The position numbers and the translations under genes are program-made. Under the pieces are notes generated by a model. The model had not been told where the DNA came from and did not search any database. It saw only the letters and a program-made list of their open reading frames with translations. From JBDLIL01 sp039714855 (GTDB lineage Bacteria > Patescibacteriota > Microgenomatia > UBA1400 > PJMF01), in NCBI GenBank assembly GCA_039714855.1, contig JBDLIL010000004.1, forward strand, positions 1 to 34,631: a stretch of 34,631 nucleotides of DNA. Reading direction: 5' to 3'. Each line of letters opens with the position of its first letter. Position 1 is the stretch's first letter. Shown piece by piece: positions 29,390 to 34,631 of the stretch.

Positions 29390-30175
29390 ATGAAAAAGCA
29401 AAGGACTCTTTTTTTAGACGAATCTGGTAAAGCAGATTTTGGTCACTATTCAAAAAACTTTGTTCTTTCTGCTTGCCCCATTCCTTCTCATAAGTTAGTT
29501 GAATATAATAATATTGCCAAACAAATCATCTTCAAATATTGGGGATCTCAAAAAAGCTTTTCGAGAAGGTATGGTGTAAAAAATATAGTCTTACATGCAA
29601 AAGATATCGCAAGATGCGAAGGACCTTTCATTATCCTTTCTGATGAAATGGTTAATCGATCGTTTTGGTCGGACATCTATAGTCAAGTTATATCTAAAAC
29701 GGATATTACTTATTACATAAGCTTAGTGGATAAAATAGCAATAAAAAAAACACATCCCACTTGGAAAAAGAGCACTAGTCTTTCAAGAAGCTATAGTTTT
29801 ATTCTTGACAGCTTTATCAGACACTTAAAGGCGAGAAAAATAACTGCTGAATCTAGTCATGACCAAGATTTAACTCTCATTAATGTTTTCAACACTTTTC
29901 AAAGAAATAGTTATAATATGTATAGGTCTAAGTATTTGGTAAGCAAGCTCTTAACTTCAATATCTTTAGTTAACAAAAATAATGATGGAATAGGAAGCCA
30001 AATAGCTGATCTGATGGCTTGGACTGGTGCTAACAAACACCTGATTGATCAAGGGTACAAAAATATTAAAGACCTAAACTCATCGGAAAAAAAATTACTT
30101 AATATGTTCAACAGAAGACTGAAATCGAAGGCTGCAAGAGATAAGTACAATAAATTTAAGGTTATAAAAAAATAA
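29390..30175 (+). CDS. DUF3800-family protein
   Basis: 261 aa from the ATG at 29390. The N-terminal LFLDESGKADFG is the DUF3800 signature (a hydrophobic strand, then DESG), and the C-terminal GIGSQIADLMAW matches the family's second conserved block (IQxADxxA). These acidic motifs suggest a nuclease-like RNase H fold. Members are frequent in mobile and defence-associated regions; activity is largely uncharacterised. TACAAT (29373-29378) lies 11 nt before the ATG, the near-leaderless layout; a TTG four codons upstream is less likely. A 9-bp stem hairpin follows the stop, so this is a one-gene transcript. Confidence 0.8.
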   Translation: MKKQRTLFLDESGKADFGHYSKNFVLSACPIPSHKLVEYNNIAKQIIFKYWGSQKSFSRRYGVKNIVLHAKDIARCEGPFIILSDEMVNRSFWSDIYSQVISKTDITYYISLVDKIAIKKTHPTWKKSTSLSRSYSFILDSFIRHLKARKITAESSHDQDLTLINVFNTFQRNSYNMYRSKYLVSKLLTSISLVNKNNDGIGSQIADLMAWTGANKHLIDQGYKNIKDLNSSEKKLLNMFNRRLKSKAARDKYNKFKVIKK

Positions 30176-30212
30176 AGCTGGTATCGTGGCACAAGGCTCA
30201 CCGACCAGCTTT
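30174..30212 (+). terminator. terminator of the DUF3800 gene
   Basis: AAAGCTGGT and ACCAGCTTT form a perfect 9-bp stem over a 21-nt loop that can fold further (GTG/CAC). It begins at the stop codon. The short TTTCTTT tail makes it a moderate intrinsic terminator. Confidence 0.6.
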
Positions 30213-30214
30213 CT

Positions 30215-30243
30215 TTGAAAAGAATCATATAAGTTAATACAAT
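30215..30243 (+). promoter_or_regulatory. promoter of the PD-(D/E)XK nuclease gene
   Basis: TTGAAA (30215-30220), 17-bp spacer, TACAAT (30238-30243), ATG 10 nt further at 30254: a near-leaderless promoter of good quality. Confidence 0.7.
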
Positions 30244-30253
30244 AAAAGTCAAT

Positions 30254-31120
30254 ATGTCCGACAAATTTTCCGCCACCTGGGTATCCCATTCTTCCATAAA
30301 AGATTTTTTAAACTGTCCCAGAGCTTATTATTTAAACAACGTTTATCGTGATCCAGATAGTAATCATAAAATTCAAATTATTTCAGCGCCTCTAGCACTA
30401 GGGTCAGCTGTGCATGAGGTGGTCGAATCACTCTCTGTGCTAGCAACGAAAGACAGGTTCAAAGAAAACTTATTGCAAAAATTTGAAAGAGTTTGGAAAA
30501 AACACAGCGGTAAAAAGGGTGGTTTTTCTAGTGAGACGCAAGAAGAGCAATATAAAAAAAGAGGCAAAGAAATGCTGCAGAGAGTCATAAAAAATCCTGG
30601 ACCAGTGGCAGAATTAGCTGTAAAAATTAAACAAGATTTGCCTCACTATTGGCTGAGCAGCAATGATAATATTATTCTCTGTGGAAAAATTGATTGGTTG
30701 GAATATTTGCCAGATACCGATAGCGTCAACATTATTGATTTTAAAACTAGTAAGCGTGAAGAAGAAGGTGAGTCGCTACAACTCCCTATTTATAATTTAT
30801 TGGCGAGCAACACTCAAAAGCGAAAAGTTAACAAAGCTTACTATTGGTATTTAGGCCTAAGTGACAATCTAGTGGAAAAAGATTTGCCAGATTTAGAAAA
30901 AGCCTATGAGCAAATTTTACAAATAGCAAAGAAAATAAAATTGCAAAGACAGCTAAAAGTTTTTAAATGTCCCAGTAGAGAAGGTGGTTGTAGGTATTGC
31001 AAGCCACTAGAGCGAGTTATCAGAGGTGAGGCGCAAAAAGTAGGTGTGAGTGAATACAATCAAGATGTTTACATTTTGCCTTTTGAAAATAAAGAAGAGC
31101 AAGAATCAGAAATATTGTAG
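30254..31120 (+). CDS. PD-(D/E)XK nuclease, Cas4/AddB-like with predicted Fe-S cluster
   Basis: Metal-dependent DNA nuclease of the RecB-nuclease (PDDEXK_1) family. Catalytic candidates in order: H54 (LGSAVHE), D147 (CGKIDWLEY), D162 and K164 (IIDFKTSK), Q176 and Y180 (LQLPIY). One N-terminal cysteine (C21, FLNCPRAYY) and three C-terminal ones (C239, C246, C249) reproduce the arrangement that holds a 4Fe-4S cluster in Cas4, AddB and Dna2. 288 aa, a stand-alone domain. No cas genes or repeats are present, so a repair or recombination role is more likely than CRISPR adaptation. Confidence 0.88.
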   Translation: MSDKFSATWVSHSSIKDFLNCPRAYYLNNVYRDPDSNHKIQIISAPLALGSAVHEVVESLSVLATKDRFKENLLQKFERVWKKHSGKKGGFSSETQEEQYKKRGKEMLQRVIKNPGPVAELAVKIKQDLPHYWLSSNDNIILCGKIDWLEYLPDTDSVNIIDFKTSKREEEGESLQLPIYNLLASNTQKRKVNKAYYWYLGLSDNLVEKDLPDLEKAYEQILQIAKKIKLQRQLKVFKCPSREGGCRYCKPLERVIRGEAQKVGVSEYNQDVYILPFENKEEQESEIL

Positions 31121-31124
31121 AAAA

Positions 31125-31183
31125 CCTCACCTATCTGGTTCGCTTCATGCTCACCAGATTTCCTCTCCATCAAGTGGAGAGGA
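31125..31183. repeat. two-hairpin palindromic element, intergenic copy
   Basis: CCTCACC, hairpin 1 (ATCTGGT, 13-nt spacer, ACCAGAT), hairpin 2 (TCCTCTCCA, loop TCAAG, TGGAGAGGA). Same architecture and partly the same sequence as 9746-9807 in transketolase, with a compensating change of the first stem. It fills most of the 84-nt gap between the nuclease and Nudix genes. Confidence 0.75.
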
Positions 31184-31204
31184 GTATGGGGAAAAATTAC
31201 TTTT

Positions 31205-31672
31205 ATGCAAAAAATCAGCATTGGCGTAATGGGATTGCCCGTAAGAAAAACAAACGGCGAATTAGAATTTTTATTATCTCGGAGATATCAACCTGGAAAA
31301 CCACTTTGGCATAACAAATGGCAACAAATAGGCGGCGGCATGGAGTGGGGTGAAACACCCGAACAAACCCTGGCGAGAGAATTTGAAGAAGAAGCAAGCG
31401 TCAGCGTAAGAATTCTTTACCCGCATCCAATTATTGCCACCAGTACCTGGATGGCTAAGGACAGCAAATCAACTCATGATTCTCATATTTTGCTGCTAAC
31501 TTATATTGTCAGCATTGATAATCAAAGCTTTGATAAAAATGGAGCAGACGAAGAAACGACGCAAATCAAATGGTTTAATGTCGATGAGGCGTTTGAGCTT
31601 GATTGCTTACCAAATTTGCAGGAAAATATTCTTAAAAGTAGAGATCTCGTTGAAAAAGAAAAATTAGTCTAA
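31205..31672 (+). CDS. Nudix hydrolase
   Basis: Cleaves nucleoside diphosphates linked to another moiety. The Nudix box spans about residues 44-66 (GGMEWGE, then AREFEEEASV): all metal-binding Glu are present, but the usual Gly after REUXEEX is Ser. Upstream KWQQIGGGMEWGE is typical. 155 aa, a single domain. Its stop shares one base with the ATG of the nucleotidyltransferase gene (TAATG), so the two are cotranscribed and coupled; a link to nucleotide-sugar metabolism is plausible. Substrate unknown. Confidence 0.88.
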   Translation: MQKISIGVMGLPVRKTNGELEFLLSRRYQPGKPLWHNKWQQIGGGMEWGETPEQTLAREFEEEASVSVRILYPHPIIATSTWMAKDSKSTHDSHILLLTYIVSIDNQSFDKNGADEETTQIKWFNVDEAFELDCLPNLQENILKSRDLVEKEKLV

Positions 31673-32412
31673 TGAAAGTAATCATACTAGCAGCTGGCTT
31701 TGGCACTCGATTGGGAAAATTCAGTGAAAATATACCTAAAGGTTTGATCACTGATCAAAATAACAATTCTCTTCTTGGGAAACTTCTCTCTGACCTGCAG
31801 ACTATTCCCAACTTTAACAATAGTGAGGGCGCAACAATAATTACTAATGCCAGAGATTATGATAAATATGCAAATTATCTAAAAGAAAATAACTTAGATA
31901 TATCACTAATTAATAACAATATTTTAACAGTGGAAACTAGTCTCGGCGCCTTAAATGATCTATTATTTGCAATAGAGCAAAAAAATTGGCAAGCAGAAGA
32001 CATTTTGGTTTTACCCTCCGATACTTATTATGAATTTAAATTAACTGATTTCATAATTTTTGCAAAATCAAAAAATTCTTTAATTACTGTTGTCAATGAT
32101 ATTCAAAACAAAAATTTAATAAAAAATAGACTAGGATGTGCTGTCTTGGACAATGACAAAATAATAAGCTTTGAAGAAAAACCAAATGAGCCTAAAAGCA
32201 GTTTGGCTGCTATTCCTTTTTATTATTACCCTACAGAATTTTTAATCAATTTAAAAAATTATTTAGCTGAAATTAGAACTAGTAGCTCGCCTGGAGATAT
32301 AATTCCTTGGCTTTTGCAAAAAAATATTACTATATATGCATATGTAGCCACTGGAAAATATTTAGACGTCGGAACAGTAAAAGAATTAGAAAAACTGAAA
32401 CAAATTTCCTAA
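31672..32412 (+). CDS. sugar-phosphate nucleotidyltransferase
   Basis: Makes an NDP-sugar from NTP and a sugar 1-phosphate. The N-terminal LAAGFGTRLGKF with IPKGL is the nucleotidyltransferase signature (GxGTRL through PKxL). A metal-binding Asp lies in VLPSDTYYE, the EEKP motif in ISFEEKPNEP, and the sugar-binding end in KYLDVGTVKEL. 246 aa, so it lacks the C-terminal extension of long UTP-glucose or mannose enzymes. Position before UDP-glucose dehydrogenase suggests it could supply UDP-glucose, but the base and sugar specificity cannot be read from the sequence. Confidence 0.85.
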   Translation: MKVIILAAGFGTRLGKFSENIPKGLITDQNNNSLLGKLLSDLQTIPNFNNSEGATIITNARDYDKYANYLKENNLDISLINNNILTVETSLGALNDLLFAIEQKNWQAEDILVLPSDTYYEFKLTDFIIFAKSKNSLITVVNDIQNKNLIKNRLGCAVLDNDKIISFEEKPNEPKSSLAAIPFYYYPTEFLINLKNYLAEIRTSSSPGDIIPWLLQKNITIYAYVATGKYLDVGTVKELEKLKQIS

Positions 32413-32430
32413 CAGCAAACAGTGTAAAAA

Positions 32431-32460
32431 GAGATCCTTCCATTTCAGTCGGGATGACAA
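32431..32460. repeat. possible dispersed repeat remnant
   Basis: GAGATCC and the later GGGATGACA blocks resemble a common dispersed repeat with ATCC/GGAT arms in many bacterial genomes. Only one copy is in the window, and the pairing is short, so this is tentative. Confidence 0.25.
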
Positions 32461-32465
32461 TGCGT

Positions 32466-32471
32466 TATACT
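32466..32471 (+). promoter_or_regulatory. -10 box of the UDP-glucose dehydrogenase gene
   Basis: TATACT ends 7 nt before the ATG at 32479, so the mRNA would begin at or next to the start codon. The -35 is weak. Confidence 0.5.
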
Positions 32472-32478
32472 AGCAAAC

Positions 32479-33780
32479 ATGACAATTACTATCATCGGTC
32501 ACGGCTATGTAGGGCTGGTAACAGCTTGCGTATTTGCTAATTTTGGCAACCAAGTTGGCGTTATTGGTAGGACTCCGGAAAAAATCAAAAAACTAAATGG
32601 TGGCGATCCCCTAATTTATGAGCCAGGATTGGAAGAACTCTTGCAGAAAAATCTGGAGGCTAGGCGACTTAAATTTACTTTAGATTATGATCCTACTATT
32701 AAAAATTCCCAAGTGGTTTTTATAGCCGTAGGCACTCCTAGTGGTGATAATGGTGAAGCTAACTTATCCCAGGTATTCTCTGTAGCAGAAAAAATAGCTG
32801 AGAATCTAAAAGATGATTACACAGTAGTATCCTGCAAGAGCACTGTGCCTGTGGGCACAAATAGAAAGATTAAAGAAATTATTTCAAGAAAAATAAATAG
32901 TTCTGTAAAATTTGACGTGGTTTCTACCCCAGAGTTTTTACGCGAAGGTACTGGTATCTCTGATACTACTCATCCAGATAGGATATTGATCGGTTCAGAA
33001 TCAAAAAAAGCCACAAAAATAATGCTCGATTTACACAGAGAGATAAGTGGAGAAAGAGTGGTCACAAATTTGGCTTCTGCAGAATTAATTAAATACGCCT
33101 CAAATTCTATGCTGGCTACAAAGATTTCTTTTGCAAATTTGATTAGTTTTTATTGTGAAAAATCTGGCGCCAATGCAGAGCAAGTACTGTCTGCTGTAGG
33201 GTTGGATAACCGAATAGGCAGTAAATTCTTAAACCCCGGCATTGGTTATGGCGGAGCTTGCTTCCCCAAAGATGTGAAGGCGTTAATTCATACCGGCCAT
33301 GAATTACAAGTAAATACCGGTCTTTTGGACGAAGTAGAAAACATCAATAAATTGGCTAGAAACAGTTTTGCAGAAAAAATTATTAAAAACTCTAAAGGCA
33401 AAAAATTAGGGATCTGGGGACTGAGTTTTAAACCAAACACCGATGATGTTCGCGAAGCACCCTCTATATTTATTATTAAAAAACTTCTAGAGAATAACTT
33501 TGAAATTACTGCTTACGACCCAGAAGCTATGAAACATATTCAAAAACAATTCGGAAATAAAATAAAATTTGTTGATGATCCTTATAAAGTAAGTGAGGGA
33601 ACCGATAACCTAGCTATCTTTACAGAATGGAATGAATTTAAACAAATCGATTTAAAAAGAGTTAAGAAGCTCATGAGGGGCAAAGTAATTTTTGATGGCA
33701 GAAATATTTATGATTTAGATAAAATGAAAGAGCTGGGATTTGAATATCATTCAGTCGGAAGAAAAACTATAAGCGTCTAG
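32479..33780 (+). CDS. ugd: UDP-glucose 6-dehydrogenase
   Basis: Oxidises UDP-glucose to UDP-glucuronate with two NAD+. N-terminal Rossmann motif GHGYVG (7-12), the DPLIYEPGL block, VGTPSGDNGEANL, the STVPVGT turn, and the catalytic cysteine in GIGYGGACFPKD. The C-terminal domain has WGLSFKPNTDDVREAPS. 433 aa, full length. The next gene, 9 nt downstream, encodes the enzyme that uses UDP-glucuronate. GDP-mannose dehydrogenases share the fold; the adjacent UXS favours UDP-glucose. Confidence 0.93.
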   Translation: MTITIIGHGYVGLVTACVFANFGNQVGVIGRTPEKIKKLNGGDPLIYEPGLEELLQKNLEARRLKFTLDYDPTIKNSQVVFIAVGTPSGDNGEANLSQVFSVAEKIAENLKDDYTVVSCKSTVPVGTNRKIKEIISRKINSSVKFDVVSTPEFLREGTGISDTTHPDRILIGSESKKATKIMLDLHREISGERVVTNLASAELIKYASNSMLATKISFANLISFYCEKSGANAEQVLSAVGLDNRIGSKFLNPGIGYGGACFPKDVKALIHTGHELQVNTGLLDEVENINKLARNSFAEKIIKNSKGKKLGIWGLSFKPNTDDVREAPSIFIIKKLLENNFEITAYDPEAMKHIQKQFGNKIKFVDDPYKVSEGTDNLAIFTEWNEFKQIDLKRVKKLMRGKVIFDGRNIYDLDKMKELGFEYHSVGRKTISV

Positions 33781-33789
33781 ATAACAAAG

Positions 33790-34631
33790 ATGAACAACAA
33801 CGCAACTCATACTATTCTCATAGCTGGTGGTGCTGGCTTTATCGGCTCTCACTTGAGCGAGTTTTGCTTGGATAAAAATTTCAAAGTAATGGTAATCGAT
33901 AGCCTAATTACTGGCCGAGAAGAAAATATTAAAAAATTACATAAAAATAAAAATTTTAGTTTTATAAAAGCAGATATAAGTAAGTCTGATTTTCCCAAAC
34001 ATCTAACAAATAATAATTTTTCTCACATTTTTCATCTAGCTTCACCAGCCTCACCACCAAAATATCAAGCGAAACCCATAGAAACTATGCACGCTAATTC
34101 TGTTGGTACGGAAAATTTATTAAAAATTGCTAAAAAACAAAATTCGAGATTTGTGTTTGCTTCTACTTCTGAAGTCTACGGCGATCCACAAGTACACCCA
34201 CAAACTGAAAGTTATTGGGGGAATGTAAATTCTTTTGGGCCACGCAGTTGCTATGACGAAGCCAAGCGCTATGGTGAAGCAATTTGTTACACCTATTTAA
34301 ATAAATTTGATCTTGATATTCGCATAGCTAGAATTTTCAATACTTATGGTCCCAACATGGATCCTGCAGATGGCAGAGTAGTTTCCAATTTTATCAATCA
34401 AATAATAAAAAATAAACCTATTAGCATTTATGGTGATGGCTCACAAACAAGATCTTTTTGTTATGTGAGTGATATGGTAGAGGGCCTGTGGAAATTGGCC
34501 ATAGAAAATGTAAAGGGAGAAATAATTAATATTGGCAATCCGGTGGAAAGAACTGTTTTAGAAACAGCAAAGCTAATAAAAAAAATAACAAATTCTGAAA
34601 GCGAGATAGTTTATTCAGAGTTGCCACAAGA
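33790..34631 (+). CDS. uxs: UDP-glucuronate decarboxylase (UDP-xylose synthase), 3' end cut by window
   Basis: Short-chain dehydrogenase that converts UDP-glucuronate to UDP-xylose through a 4-keto intermediate. The ATG at 33790 opens MNNNATHTILIAGGAGFIGSHL (NAD motif GGAGFIG). HLASPASPPKYQ, the STSEVYGDP segment with its Ser/Thr, and the YDEAKRYGEA catalytic Tyr-Lys motif follow, together with the UXS-typical YWGNVN and GPRSCYDE. RIFNTYGP and QTRSFCYVSD are also family-typical. 280 codons are visible with no stop; about 30 more are expected. It works directly after the dehydrogenase 9 nt upstream. Confidence 0.92.
   Translation, partial: MNNNATHTILIAGGAGFIGSHLSEFCLDKNFKVMVIDSLITGREENIKKLHKNKNFSFIKADISKSDFPKHLTNNNFSHIFHLASPASPPKYQAKPIETMHANSVGTENLLKIAKKQNSRFVFASTSEVYGDPQVHPQTESYWGNVNSFGPRSCYDEAKRYGEAICYTYLNKFDLDIRIARIFNTYGPNMDPADGRVVSNFINQIIKNKPISIYGDGSQTRSFCYVSDMVEGLWKLAIENVKGEIINIGNPVERTVLETAKLIKKITNSESEIVYSELPQ

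Noticed and set aside
30254..31120. Cas4 of a CRISPR system
   Set aside because: The fold and cysteines fit, but there are no cas1, cas2 or repeats in the window; a stand-alone RecB-like nuclease is the safer call.
1..34631. Alternative genetic code with UGA as Gly or Trp
   Set aside because: UGA ends several genes exactly at family-expected C-termini (for example GH57, GH15 and the HD hydrolase), so the standard bacterial code applies.

Overview
The window is AT-rich, gene-dense bacterial DNA using the ordinary code (TGA ends many genes). It has canonical -10/-35 boxes and a mixture of Shine-Dalgarno starts and starts lying only 6-11 nt behind a -10 box, which implies nearly leaderless mRNAs. 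The gene content fits a fermentative member of the candidate phyla radiation (Patescibacteria): a class I (archaeal-type) lysyl-tRNA synthetase, L-lactate dehydrogenase, transketolase, a minimal F-type ATP synthase, a LytR_C-tailed membrane protein, and many short palindromic repeats. The lineage is an inference; no rRNA is present to settle it.

Layout. 1-2.2 kb: an IS630-family transposase and an unknown membrane protein, bracketed by a 16-bp inverted repeat. 2.2-8.9 kb, minus strand: a block containing a membrane protein, a BadF/NAGK-type sugar kinase, GH15 glucoamylase, GH57 amylase, a starch-synthase-like glycosyltransferase and TruB. The kinase, GH15 and membrane-protein genes are joined by ATGA overlaps. 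8.9-11.7 kb: transketolase and L-lactate dehydrogenase. 11.7-16.1 kb: MutM/Fpg, small unknown genes, tRNA-Lys(CTT) preceded by two degenerate tandem copies of its own 5' end, an accessory patch of three small genes separated by a 98-bp direct repeat, and a Dda/RecD-like helicase. 16.2-18.4 kb: a small unknown protein and a large acidic, single-pass LytR_C protein. 18.4-24.8 kb: the ATP synthase operon in canonical order (a, c, b, delta, alpha, gamma, beta, epsilon), with a drastically shortened delta. 24.8-28.1 kb: GreA, an ACT-domain protein, a 53-aa small gene and class I LysRS. 28.1-31.1 kb: an accessory cluster of NYN nuclease, HD hydrolase, DUF3800 and a Cas4/AddB-like Fe-S PD-(D/E)XK nuclease. 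31.2 kb to the end: Nudix, sugar nucleotidyltransferase, UDP-glucose dehydrogenase and a UDP-xylose synthase cut by the window edge.

How the genes work together. The alpha-glucan genes could build and degrade a storage or scavenged glucan. Transketolase and LDH are sugar-fermentation enzymes. The F-type enzyme carries no sodium-binding residues in its c-ring and is probably proton-coupled. The last genes lead from sugar phosphate to UDP-glucose, UDP-glucuronate and UDP-xylose for the cell surface.

The most unusual signals are these: a delta subunit reduced to its C-terminal domain; palindromic repeat families, one copy of which lies in frame inside transketolase and another (triplicated) inside the LytR_C gene; the tandem tRNA-Lys 5'-end copies carrying a hairpin insert; the 98-bp repeat whose copies differ mostly at silent positions of an antisense reading frame; and a terminator-like hairpin between promoter and start of the NYN nuclease gene.
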